Below, one piece after another: positions 55,771 through 64,000 of a stretch of 64,000 bases of DNA (position 1 is the first letter of the stretch; each line of letters opens with the position of its first letter). Position numbers and translations under genes: made by a program. The notes beneath the pieces are model-generated. The model did no database searches. It was given only the letters and a program-made list of their open reading frames with translations, and had not been told where the DNA came from. This DNA comes from Bacteroidetes bacterium B1(2017) (GTDB lineage: Bacteria > Bacteroidota > Bacteroidia > UKL13-3): the NCBI GenBank assembly GCA_002256395.1, contig NKJG01000001.1:682001-746000 (forward strand), read 5' to 3'.

Positions 55771-56805
55771 ATGTTTGAAAATGCAGAAAGAACCGAAATA
55801 AGTAGTTTAGGCGAATTTGGCTTGATAAGCCATCTAACTAAAAACTTTACACTTAAAAATAATACTCAAGTGGGAGTTGGCGATGATGCGGCTGTTATTA
55901 CACCCACAGAAGGCTATAAAACAGTGGTATCAACCGACCTATTGGTGGAAGGTGTGCATTTTGATTTGAGTTATTTTCCTATGAAACATTTGGGCTATAA
56001 GGCAGTGGTAGTAAACCTCAGCGACATATATGCTATGAACGCAAAGCCCAAACAAATTACCGTTTCTATTGCCCTTTCAAGTAGGTTTTCATTGGAAGCA
56101 GTTGAAGAATTATATGCCGGAATTCAATTGGCTTGTGAGCATTACCAGGTAGATTTGGTTGGTGGCGATACAAGCTCAAGCAAGCAGGGCTTAGTAATTA
56201 GTGTAACAGCAATTGGCGAGGCAAAAGAAGAAGACTTAACCTATAGAACAGGAGCTAAAATAAACGAGCTATTGGTAGTAAGTGGCGATTTAGGTGGCGC
56301 GTATTGTGGCTTCCAATTACTTGAACGTGAGAAAAGGGTTTACCTAGATAACCCATCGGTTCAGCCAGATTTGAGCGGATACGATTATATTATTGAGCGC
56401 CAATTAAAACCCGAAGCACGCAAAGATGTAATAGATATTTTAGCTAGCCTAAACATTAAACCTACTTCTATGATGGATGTAAGCGATGGATTGGCTAGCG
56501 AATGTTTTCATTTGGCCAAAGGCTCAAATGTGGGCATTACTTTGTACGAAGAAAAAATTCCGATTGACCCAACCACCTATAATTTTGCCAGGGAATTAGA
56601 TATGGACCCAACGCTATGTGCGCTAAGTGGTGGCGAAGATTACGAGCTTTTGTTTACCATAAAACAAGAAGATTTTGCCAAATTAGAGCATCATCCAGAT
56701 TTTAGTATTATAGGCTTTGTAACAGAAGCAAATGCAGGTATGCACCTGATTACCAAAAGCGGAAACAAGCACCCGTTGCAGGCCCAAGGCTGGACGGCGT
56801 TTTAA
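55771..56805 (+). CDS. thiL: Thiamine-phosphate kinase
   Basis: Makes thiamine pyrophosphate from thiamine monophosphate with ATP. 344 residues. PurM-like fold signatures: GDDAAVI (N-terminal metal/ATP loop), STDLLVEGVHF, GGDTSSSKQG and MMDVSDGLASE, plus GGEDYELLF. The N-terminus SLGEFGLI is typical. It starts 47 bases after the repeat-lipoprotein stop. Confidence 0.95.
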   Translation: MFENAERTEISSLGEFGLISHLTKNFTLKNNTQVGVGDDAAVITPTEGYKTVVSTDLLVEGVHFDLSYFPMKHLGYKAVVVNLSDIYAMNAKPKQITVSIALSSRFSLEAVEELYAGIQLACEHYQVDLVGGDTSSSKQGLVISVTAIGEAKEEDLTYRTGAKINELLVVSGDLGGAYCGFQLLEREKRVYLDNPSVQPDLSGYDYIIERQLKPEARKDVIDILASLNIKPTSMMDVSDGLASECFHLAKGSNVGITLYEEKIPIDPTTYNFARELDMDPTLCALSGGEDYELLFTIKQEDFAKLEHHPDFSIIGFVTEANAGMHLITKSGNKHPLQAQGWTAF

Positions 56806-56867
56806 GGCAAGGTTAAATTTCTGATAACACACTTTTTTTTGGGAGAAATCTCTTAACTTGCTCCCCT

Positions 56868-57869
56868 ATGCAAAAACGGCTACTTGCCTTATTATTAATC
56901 TGCTTATCAGCACCATCCTTTGCACAGATATTGCCCACTTTTGGCAATTCGCGTACGGGAGGTAGTGGAATGCAGTTCTTAAAAATTCCAAACGACGCCC
57001 GATCAACAGCTTTGGGTGGAGCAGTTGTAGGTATTACCAACGATGTTTCGGCCATGTTTTGGAACCCCGCTGGTATTACCAAAGTTGATACCGGAAAAGT
57101 TACCTTTCAATTATCGCATACCCGTTATTATGCAAACTCAAGTTCTAATTTTGCAGGTGCTGTTTTTAAGGCCGGCAAACTAAGTTATGTGGGCGTTCAG
57201 GTTCAATCGTTGAATTATGCCACCATGGAAGAAACCACAGAATGGCAACCTTATGGAACAGGCAGAAATGTGAATGTGAGCAATGTTTTGATGGGCTTAA
57301 GTTATGCTCAAATATTAACGGATAATTTTAGCTTTGGTATTAATGGTAAATGGGCTCACGAAGGCATTGCAGATGTAAGAACCAATAATATTTTATTTGA
57401 TTTAGGATTAACTTACAATATAGGCTTAAAGTATAGCAAATTTGGCGTATCATTTAGCAATTTCGGGATGAATGTGGCACCTGATGGAACGGTAAGTGTA
57501 TTAAAAATTAGTGGCCAAAAGAATATCACAAATTTCTCTGAAATTACGGCACCTAGTGTATTTAGAATTGGTGGAGCACTTGATCCAATTCATACTTCCA
57601 CCAACATATTAACTGTTAGTGCGCAATTAAACCACCCAACAGATAATAACGAAACCTTTGCTACTGGCGCCGAATACAGCTATAAGAATTTATTATTTGG
57701 AAGAGCTGGTTATGAATTTGGTAGCGATGAAAGTTATCGTTTTCCTAGCACTGGATTTGGAATGCGCCTTCAAAGAAACTTTGGTACCTTTAGATTTGAT
57801 TATGGGTTTAGCGCCAAATCGCGTTTGGGCAACCTTCACCGTTTAACTCTTAGTGTATGTATCAGATAA
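56868..57869 (+). CDS. PorV/PorQ family outer-membrane barrel
   Basis: 333 residues. Signal peptide ending PSFAQ, then the PorV-type N-terminus MQFLKIPNDARSTALGGA and NDVSAMFWNPAG, followed by FadL-like barrel strands. PorV shuttles T9SS cargo and PorQ assists it; several paralogues exist per genome and which one this is cannot be settled. It overlaps the next gene by 13 bases, so the two are coupled. Confidence 0.83.
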   Translation: MQKRLLALLLICLSAPSFAQILPTFGNSRTGGSGMQFLKIPNDARSTALGGAVVGITNDVSAMFWNPAGITKVDTGKVTFQLSHTRYYANSSSNFAGAVFKAGKLSYVGVQVQSLNYATMEETTEWQPYGTGRNVNVSNVLMGLSYAQILTDNFSFGINGKWAHEGIADVRTNNILFDLGLTYNIGLKYSKFGVSFSNFGMNVAPDGTVSVLKISGQKNITNFSEITAPSVFRIGGALDPIHTSTNILTVSAQLNHPTDNNETFATGAEYSYKNLLFGRAGYEFGSDESYRFPSTGFGMRLQRNFGTFRFDYGFSAKSRLGNLHRLTLSVCIR

Positions 57870-59128
57870 AAGTAAAATGGGTATTAAGTAGTTTGGCGCT
57901 AGCTCTTGTGCTTATGCTGAACCAATCGTGCTCATTGTTGGGAGATAAGAAAAACAAAACGGTGGATGACGTTTTTGCACAAGGTAGTATTGACCCTAAC
58001 TTGGTTCCAAACAATGTTAGTTATGTTCCTTTATATCCATTTATAAGCAATGTTCGTAACCCATTGGATGTATTTGTTGGCTACGATGAATTGATTTATG
58101 TGGTGGTTGACAATGATGAAAATAATATAAACGATAACGAGGTTTTGATGTACGATCAAAAAATGACCTTGGTGTATCGTATAAATATTACTGGGGCTAC
58201 AGACATTACTCAAGACAGGCGTTTGCATACCTATATTGCAGGAAGGTATTATACCGATGCAAGTAAGACTGTTAATTTAGCCGGTGTTTACCATGTTAAT
58301 TTATTGGCTCAGGGAACACCAAACTTTATAGATACCATTAAGCATTATACCTGCGATGAAAGCAGAAGTAATACTTCTTTTAGAGGAGCAGATGATATAG
58401 CCGTTGAGTTTACAGGTTTAGCTACACTTTGGGATAATACCTTATATGTTGCGAGAACAGGACCAAGAAACGACCAAACAGGTATTGCAAGACCAGATAA
58501 CGGTGTATTAGTTTTTAACGCAGATGGATTAAATATTGGATTTACAACGCATTTGAATCCCAATCAAAGTAGTTTAAAATCGTGTGTTGGCATAAGTGGC
58601 TTAGCCTCTTTAGCAGGCCCACCACAAAGACTTTCGGGCATAAGCACCTCTAAAAATTTCTTTATTACTTTGGCTGATCAAAATGTAAATTTAGAATATA
58701 GAGCTTTAAGTATTGTTGCTACAGAAGATCCAGATCAAGGAACTATTTATGGCGAAAACTCGGCCTTTTTAAACTTTGATGTAACTAAAGCCGATAGGTT
58801 TATGTATGAAAGTTTTAGGTTTAAAAAGCCTGAAGATATTTACGTAGCACCAGATGCAAGCGGGTATATTTTTGTAACAGATAGCGAAAAAGATTCGGTA
58901 TTTATTTTTACCAATGTTGGCTATGAAGGGGTGAATCCACCAGCAAATAGTAGTGTTAAGAAACAAATTATAGTATCATTTGGTGGTAGTGGAGCTGATG
59001 GAAATGGAAGTGGACCATTTAATTTAATTAACCCAACAGGCATTTGTTATTTTAATCGCAACGTATTGGTTTGTGATAAAGGAAATAACAGAATTTGTAG
59101 GTATAGATTAAATACCGACCTGCAATAG
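57857..59128 (+). CDS. NHL-type beta-propeller lipoprotein
   Basis: 423 residues; lipoprotein signal (LNQSC), then propeller-like repeats: DVFVGYDELIYVVVDND, DIYVAPDASGYIFVTDSE and the final GICYFNRNVLVCDKGNNRICRY, matching NHL/SMP-30-like blades. No catalytic set recognised. It overlaps the PorV-like barrel gene by 13 bases and may partner with it at the outer membrane. Confidence 0.82.
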   Translation: MYQIKVKWVLSSLALALVLMLNQSCSLLGDKKNKTVDDVFAQGSIDPNLVPNNVSYVPLYPFISNVRNPLDVFVGYDELIYVVVDNDENNINDNEVLMYDQKMTLVYRINITGATDITQDRRLHTYIAGRYYTDASKTVNLAGVYHVNLLAQGTPNFIDTIKHYTCDESRSNTSFRGADDIAVEFTGLATLWDNTLYVARTGPRNDQTGIARPDNGVLVFNADGLNIGFTTHLNPNQSSLKSCVGISGLASLAGPPQRLSGISTSKNFFITLADQNVNLEYRALSIVATEDPDQGTIYGENSAFLNFDVTKADRFMYESFRFKKPEDIYVAPDASGYIFVTDSEKDSVFIFTNVGYEGVNPPANSSVKKQIIVSFGGSGADGNGSGPFNLINPTGICYFNRNVLVCDKGNNRICRYRLNTDLQ

Positions 59129-59265
59129 TTTTACCTAGAGCCTAAAAGAGTTGGTAAAACAATATGGTCCAAATGGCAGTTTAGTGTAAGTACATCAGTT
59201 GGGCATGAACATTGATAAATAGCCCCTGAGAGAGTATAGTTTTAACCATTGATTTAACATATTTA

Positions 59266-60390
59266 ATGAATATAGGAATTGTTTGTTACCCAACTTATGG
59301 AGGTAGCGGGGTTGTTGCCACCGAGCTTGGAAAAGCCTTAGCCTTACGTGGTCATAAAGTTCATTTTATTACATACAAACAGCCAGCACGCCTCGATTTT
59401 TTTACGGAGAACACTTTTTATCATGAGGTATATGTAAGCAATTATCCTTTGTTTGATTTCCCTCCATACGAAACCGCTCTTACGAGTCATTTAGTAGATG
59501 TAGTAAAATCTGCCAAGCTAGATTTATTACATGTTCATTATGCCATACCACATGCCTCGGCGGCCATTTTGGCAAAACAAATATTGGCAACAGAGGGTAT
59601 CCATATTCCTGTAATAACTACCTTGCATGGAACAGATATAACTTTGGTGGGTAAGGATGCGAGTTTTGAACCAGTAGTAAGATATAGCATTAATATGTCG
59701 GATGGGGTGACCACTGTTTCGGAAAGTTTAAAGCAAGACACGTTTAATATTTTAAACATTACACGCGACATATTAGTAATTCCAAATTTTATAGATTTTA
59801 CTAGGTTCAGCAAGCAAAATAGAGCCCATTTTAAAACGGCTATTGCCCCAAATGGCGAGAAGCTAATTGTACATACGAGCAACTTTAGAAAAGTAAAACG
59901 TATTGATGATGCAGTAAAAGTTTTTGCTGAAATTAGAAAAAAAATGCCTGCCAAATTATTATTAATTGGAGATGGGCCTGAGCGAATAAATATTGAAAAG
60001 CTTTGCCGAGAATTAGAGCTTGGAGATAGCGTTACGTTTTTAGGAAAACAAAATCAGGTAGAAGAAATTTTATCGGTATGTGATTTGTTTTTGATGCCAA
60101 GTGAAACAGAGAGTTTTGGATTAGCTGCATTAGAAGCAATGGCTTGCGAGTTGCCAGTAATATCTAGCAACGCGGGAGGAATACCCGAATTAAATGTAGA
60201 TGGAGTAACGGGGTTTTTATGTGATGTTGGTGATGTAAAATCAATGGCAGAAAAAGCCATTTATATTTTGGAAGAGGAAGATCGTTTGCATCAATTTAAA
60301 GAGGCTGCATTGAACCGAGCCAAAGAATTTGACATCAACGAAATTGTACCTATATACGAGAATTTTTACAAGAAGATTTTGTTTGGGTAG
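59266..60390 (+). CDS. bshA: N-acetyl-alpha-D-glucosaminyl L-malate synthase BshA
   Basis: First enzyme of bacillithiol synthesis, transferring GlcNAc from UDP-GlcNAc to L-malate. 374 residues, GT4 family GT-B fold. N-terminal CYPTYGGSGVVATELG, HGTDITLVG and the C-terminal ETESFGLAALEAMACELPVI (EX7E) match BshA. bshB and bshC are not in the window. The 137-base gap before it contains no gene. Confidence 0.95.
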   Translation: MNIGIVCYPTYGGSGVVATELGKALALRGHKVHFITYKQPARLDFFTENTFYHEVYVSNYPLFDFPPYETALTSHLVDVVKSAKLDLLHVHYAIPHASAAILAKQILATEGIHIPVITTLHGTDITLVGKDASFEPVVRYSINMSDGVTTVSESLKQDTFNILNITRDILVIPNFIDFTRFSKQNRAHFKTAIAPNGEKLIVHTSNFRKVKRIDDAVKVFAEIRKKMPAKLLLIGDGPERINIEKLCRELELGDSVTFLGKQNQVEEILSVCDLFLMPSETESFGLAALEAMACELPVISSNAGGIPELNVDGVTGFLCDVGDVKSMAEKAIYILEEEDRLHQFKEAALNRAKEFDINEIVPIYENFYKKILFG

Positions 60391-60446
60391 GTTTATTCAC
60401 CAATTGATTTTAGTATCTTGCTATGGCAAGCAAATTAATTGGAAGG

Positions 60447-60881
60447 ATGAAATCGCAAATCATTTTATTTTTACTGATAAGTTTCACTTTCTCCTGCAAG
60501 AACGACAAGGAAGAAAGGAACTATACCTGCACCCAAGATCACGAGGCAAGCGCGTGTGGTGCGGTTATGGGCAAGGTAAATATTCGATTTTTTAATAATA
60601 CCAGGCTTCAAATTTGCAATTTACTGTATAAGCCAGTCATAACGAACCAAGGATATTATTTAACCCTTGCAAGCTACGGCAAAACGTGTTATTTGCCTTA
60701 TGATTCGTCGTATAGTTATGGGCCATTAACCTATGACCTAGGAGGAATAAAAGGTTCGCTTTTGCCAATAGATTATGTTGGCGAAACTTTACTTGGACCA
60801 GGGAACTATACGCTAGAATTAATAGAACAGCAAAATGCGGTTTCAAATAAAATTTATATAGGAAAGCTACAAAAAGACTAA
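60447..60881 (+). CDS. Hypothetical lipoprotein
   Basis: About 144 residues with a lipobox FSC. An in-frame ATG at 60423 would add eight residues; a TATCTTG promoter-like box ends 2 bases before 60423, so either start is possible and the later one gives the cleaner signal. Two internal cysteine-containing segments (CTQDHEASACGA, NTRLQICNLLY) and a GLEYV-free beta-rich C-half. No family recognised. A strong terminator follows directly. Confidence 0.65.
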   Translation: MKSQIILFLLISFTFSCKNDKEERNYTCTQDHEASACGAVMGKVNIRFFNNTRLQICNLLYKPVITNQGYYLTLASYGKTCYLPYDSSYSYGPLTYDLGGIKGSLLPIDYVGETLLGPGNYTLELIEQQNAVSNKIYIGKLQKD

Positions 60882-60916
60882 AAAAAAGCCTCCAACTAGG
60901 GAGGCTTTTTTTTTAA
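60879..60916. terminator. Bidirectional Rho-independent terminator
   Basis: AAAAAAAGCCTCC / GGAGGCTTTTTTTTT between the convergent lipoprotein gene and the small gene at 60913; the stop codon of the latter lies in the T-run. Confidence 0.88.
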
Positions 60917-61128
60917 AGATTTTGCATGTAATCCATGACATCTTGTACCGTGTTTAGGGGCTCTAGCTCGGCTCCTGTAACACTTGTGCCATAAGCCGCA
61001 TTAAGCGCGGCGGCCAATACATCATAATCTGGGGTTGTGTAGGCTAAATCGTTTTTAACGTTAAGCTGTTGTCCTCCTGGCGCCTTGTCCATAAGGATTT
61101 GTTTTGTTCTTGGGCCTGAGCCTGCCAT
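60913..61128 (-). CDS. Small acidic hypothetical protein
   Basis: 71 residues, ATG start. Its C-terminal half (DVLAAALNAAYGTSVTGAEL...TVQDVMDYMQNL) resembles the end of acyl-carrier proteins, but there is no DSL attachment serine, so it is not a functional ACP. Ends inside a strong terminator, which supports it being a real gene. Function unknown. Confidence 0.55.
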   Translation of the reverse strand: MAGSGPRTKQILMDKAPGGQQLNVKNDLAYTTPDYDVLAAALNAAYGTSVTGAELEPLNTVQDVMDYMQNL

Positions 61129-61201
61129 AGTAGTGGTTTGTTTTATACGTGAAACCCAAAGGTAATTTTTTAAATTGAAATTTTAACCCATTTTTGCGGC
61201 A

Positions 61202-62359
61202 ATGAATCCGTTAAAAACTAGAATTGGGGTATTAGGAGGCGGGCAATTAGGCCGAATGTTAATTGAAGAAAGTGCAAGACTTAACCTACACTTTAATATT
61301 TTAGAAGCAGAAGAGAATTGCCCTTGTGCTGCATTTGCAAACACCTTTATAAAAGGCAGCTTAATGGATGAAGCCAAAATAAGAGAGTTGGCAGAAATTA
61401 GCGATGTGCTTACCTATGAAATTGAACATGTAAACACTGCTGCACTTTTGAAGTTGGAAGAAGAAGGGAAAACGATTATTCCTTCGCCAAGAATTTTACA
61501 ATTAATACAAGACAAGGGTTTGCAAAAGGAGTTTTATGCGAAACATGAAATTCCATCGGGCAAATTTTTCTTAGTAAATACAAAAAGTGAATGGGCACGA
61601 TTGATTCCTTTATTGGGTTCAGAAAAATTTGTAGCCAAAACACGCACTGGAGGATATGATGGCAAAGGTGTAGCAATATTAAACAGTGCCGAAATGCTGG
61701 AGCACCCTGATAGGATTCCATTTGAGGGACCCTGTGTATTAGAAGAATTTATAGTTTGCGAAAAAGAACTTGCCGTAATAGTTGCGAGAGATTCAAAGGG
61801 GAATTTAGTTTCGTACCCATCAATTGAAATGGAGTTTGACCCTATTGCTAACTTAGTAACCATGTTGCTTTCGCCAGCAAGAGTTGGAAGCATAATTGAA
61901 GAACGTGCCGAAGAGATTGCCCGCAAGGTTGTAGCGGCATTAGACGGACCAGGTTTATTTGCTGTAGAATTATTTATGGATAAGGCGGGTGATATTTTTG
62001 TAAACGAAGTTGCACCAAGACCACATAATAGTGGGCATCACACAATTGAAGCATGCTATACTTCGCAGTACGAGCAATTAGCTAGAATTTTATTAGGCTT
62101 GCCATTAGGTAGCACAGAGTTGGTTCAGCCCGCCGCTATGGTAAATTTATTAGGTGCAAAAGATTTTAGTGGATCTTATAAATTAGATAATTTAGAAAGC
62201 ATATGTAAATTACCTGGCGTGTTTGTGCACCTATATGCAAAAGCAGAGAGCAAGCCTATGCGCAAGATGGGCCATGTAAGTATTTTGGCGCCAAGCATGG
62301 AGGCTGTGATAGAAAAAGCCAATTATGTAATTGAACATTTACGTTTTGTAAAAGATTAA
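61202..62359 (+). CDS. purK: 5-(Carboxyamino)imidazole ribonucleotide synthase
   Basis: ATP-grasp enzyme carboxylating AIR to N5-CAIR in purine synthesis. 385 residues. The N-terminal GVLGGGQLGRML, the KTRTGGYDGKGV loop (ATP binding), LEEFI, and EVAPRPHNSGHHTIEAC (active-site) are all present. purE is not adjacent. It follows a CATTTTTGCGGCA box directly before the ATG. Confidence 0.95.
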   Translation: MNPLKTRIGVLGGGQLGRMLIEESARLNLHFNILEAEENCPCAAFANTFIKGSLMDEAKIRELAEISDVLTYEIEHVNTAALLKLEEEGKTIIPSPRILQLIQDKGLQKEFYAKHEIPSGKFFLVNTKSEWARLIPLLGSEKFVAKTRTGGYDGKGVAILNSAEMLEHPDRIPFEGPCVLEEFIVCEKELAVIVARDSKGNLVSYPSIEMEFDPIANLVTMLLSPARVGSIIEERAEEIARKVVAALDGPGLFAVELFMDKAGDIFVNEVAPRPHNSGHHTIEACYTSQYEQLARILLGLPLGSTELVQPAAMVNLLGAKDFSGSYKLDNLESICKLPGVFVHLYAKAESKPMRKMGHVSILAPSMEAVIEKANYVIEHLRFVKD

Positions 62360-62372
62360 GCACTGGGTAAAA

Positions 62373-62900
62373 ATGAGTTCTACATATTCAATTATTTCAT
62401 GCGGTTTAAAACATAAAGCCCTTTTAGCCGAGCTTGGTTCAAGCACATTTTATGAAGCTTTTGGCAAGTTTCATACCCAGAGTGATATGGATGCATATAC
62501 AAGCAAAACATATAACCTAAAAGCCATGGAGGCTAATTTAACTGCAAGCGATATTTCTTATTTTGTATCCTACGATAGTAAAAAAGACCTAGGCTATATA
62601 AAGCTCTTACACGATGTTAAAATAGAAGGTTTGATTGGCAAAACGATGGAGCTTGAAAAAATATACATTCGCCAAGAGGCCTATGGAACTGGTGTAGCAA
62701 ACGCTTTAATGGAAAAAGCAATTGAGGAAAGTAATACCGCCAAGTGTCAGAATTTATTTTTAGGCGTTTGGAATGAAAATGTAAGAGCTTTGGCATTTTA
62801 TAAAAAATGGGGATTTGAAATATTTAGTACCAGAACTTTTCAATTAGGTGATACACTGTGCAACGATTATTTACTTTGCTTAAAGTTAGGAGCGAATTAA
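62373..62900 (+). CDS. GNAT family N-acetyltransferase
   Basis: 175 residues, one GNAT domain. The acetyl-CoA-binding motif A is LEKIYIRQEAYGTGVANAL (residues about 93-111, with R/Q-x-x-G-x-G/A), and the conserved WNENVRALAFYKKWGFE motif B follows. Substrate unknown. It starts 13 bases after purK in the same direction. Confidence 0.9.
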   Translation: MSSTYSIISCGLKHKALLAELGSSTFYEAFGKFHTQSDMDAYTSKTYNLKAMEANLTASDISYFVSYDSKKDLGYIKLLHDVKIEGLIGKTMELEKIYIRQEAYGTGVANALMEKAIEESNTAKCQNLFLGVWNENVRALAFYKKWGFEIFSTRTFQLGDTLCNDYLLCLKLGAN

Positions 62901-62942
62901 GTTTTCAAAAATTAGTATCTTCGAATGTATAGCCCCCATTTT

Positions 62943-64000
62943 ATGGTAAAAAAAACAGTATTCCTTTTATTTTTGTGTATTGGTTTGAACCAAGCATATG
63001 CACAACGTTTTTTAACAAAAGTTTTTGATTCGGTATTTGTTACAGCAGATATTCCTTACGGATTTAATTATAATTATAAGGGAGATAGCACTACATTATT
63101 AATGGATATTTACGCCCCTGTTGGAGATACCATGCAGGCTAGGCCTGTAGTGGTATTAGCCCATGGAGGTTCATTTGTGCAGGGCTCTAGAAAATCGGCC
63201 GACATAAGCACTGTTTGCCGCAAATTGGGCGAAATGGGGTATGTAACTATTTCTATAGATTATAGATTAGGAATAAATATAACAAGTGGAAAAACATTAG
63301 AACAAGAGTTTGCACAAGCAGTTTTTAGGGCTACTCAAGATGGTAGGGCGGCAGTGAGATTTATATACAAATCTATAGCCAATGGAAACACTCAAAAATT
63401 AGATATAAATCAAATTTATACAGGAGGGATTTCTGCAGGTGGGGTATTGGGATTACATTTAGCCTTTTTAGATGCTCCAGCAGAATTGGCTACCCTTCCA
63501 ATTAACACCGACTCATTAGGTGGGCTTGAAGGAAATAGTGGCAACCCAGGTTATAGTTGGAAAGTTAAAGGAGTTGTTAGTTTATGTGGCGCCTTATCAA
63601 ATGTTGCATTTATAAACAACAATAAAGACATTAGTATTTGCAATATGCATGGTACAGCGGATGCTACGGTTCCGTATAAAACAGATTACTTTAAATTTTT
63701 TGGAAACAATGTTGCCCTATTACAAGGAAGCTATAGCGTAGATAGTGCAGCGCAAAAGCAAGGAATAGATACACGACTTTATACCTTTAATGGAGCCGAC
63801 CATGTGCCTTTTTCTGGAACAAGCGCTACCCAACAAAAATATATGGATACAACCCTTACATATGTGGCTAAGTATTTATATAAACATGTAACAGGAATTA
63901 CACCTACAAGTATACTTGAGCCTAAAAATAATTCTCTTTTATTTGACTGTTATCCAAACCCTAGTACAGATATAATTGAGCTAACATTTACTAGTACCGA
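62943..64000 (+). CDS. T9SS-sorted alpha/beta hydrolase (3'-truncated at window edge)
   Basis: At least 352 residues, open to the window end. Signal peptide from the ATG at 62943 (VFLLFLCIGLNQAYAQ); an earlier ATG at 62925 is possible. Esterase-like: oxyanion HGGSFVQGSR, nucleophile GGISAGGVLG, Asp in HGTADATVPY, His in GADHVPF. The final residues CYPNPSTDII begin a T9SS type A sorting domain. Secreted esterase or lipase; substrate unknown. TAGTATCTTCGAATG precedes the earlier ATG. Confidence 0.88.
   Translation, partial: MVKKTVFLLFLCIGLNQAYAQRFLTKVFDSVFVTADIPYGFNYNYKGDSTTLLMDIYAPVGDTMQARPVVVLAHGGSFVQGSRKSADISTVCRKLGEMGYVTISIDYRLGINITSGKTLEQEFAQAVFRATQDGRAAVRFIYKSIANGNTQKLDINQIYTGGISAGGVLGLHLAFLDAPAELATLPINTDSLGGLEGNSGNPGYSWKVKGVVSLCGALSNVAFINNNKDISICNMHGTADATVPYKTDYFKFFGNNVALLQGSYSVDSAAQKQGIDTRLYTFNGADHVPFSGTSATQQKYMDTTLTYVAKYLYKHVTGITPTSILEPKNNSLLFDCYPNPSTDIIELTFTST

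Overview
The window is 64 kb of AT-rich chromosome from a member of the Bacteroidota. The evidence is several secreted proteins ending in type IX secretion (T9SS) sorting domains, a PorV/PorQ-type barrel, lipoproteins with early SxC/SC lipoboxes, TAnnTTTG-type promoter boxes a few bases from start codons, a methionine synthase split into two genes, BshA (bacillithiol), and a bacterial geranylgeranylglyceryl-phosphate synthase. I see no rRNA, tRNA, CRISPR array, prophage or recognisable transposase. Genus cannot be assigned from the sequence.

Layout. 0-7 kb: SulP anion transporter, OmpA-family lipid/wall-anchoring protein, YfhO membrane protein with a tiny FeoB-associated-type protein, an unknown cytosolic protein, then about 0.8 kb of repeats (AGCAA/TTGCTA word-rich DNA and five 52-bp tandem units with a conserved mini-hairpin). 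7-16 kb: class II (adenosylcobalamin) ribonucleotide reductase, GGGP synthase, HAD phosphatase, lipoprotein, RadA, polyprenyl synthetase. 16-25 kb: giant T9SS subtilisin, then pssA-purS-M28 peptidase-thioesterase and envelope proteins. 25-30 kb: a cobalamin riboswitch followed by a BtuB-type receptor, a DUF4465 protein, a BtuG-like propeller lipoprotein and a 59-residue DUF5522 protein. 29.6-38 kb: asnS-outer-membrane barrel-diacylglycerol kinase-M23 peptidase operon, then a COG1373 ATPase/nuclease-like gene tightly bracketed by related palindromes, then a T9SS BNR-repeat protein. 38-43 kb: split metH under a SAM-I riboswitch, with a four-helix-bundle (S23-like) gene wedged between the halves inside inverted GCCAGAAGCCAG-type repeats. 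43-49 kb: S41 peptidase, DEAD-box helicase, a second COG1373 ATPase preceded by a strictly 16-bp-phased operator-like array, and a lone PaaD homologue. 49-64 kb: PAP2 phosphatase plus glycosyltransferase, a LytS/LytTR two-component pair coupled to a five-repeat glycogen-binding-like lipoprotein, thiL, a PorV-like barrel with a propeller lipoprotein, bshA, purK, a GNAT acetyltransferase and a truncated T9SS esterase.

How genes work together. Cobalamin is a recurring theme: the riboswitch-controlled uptake locus could supply both B12-dependent enzymes in the window (NrdJ and MetH), and MetH transcription or translation is itself gated by S-adenosylmethionine. The least explained material is the two palindrome-associated COG1373 genes, the four-helix-bundle gene inside inverted repeats (with two apparently gene-less repeat pairs nearby), and the LytTR operon with its repeat lipoprotein.
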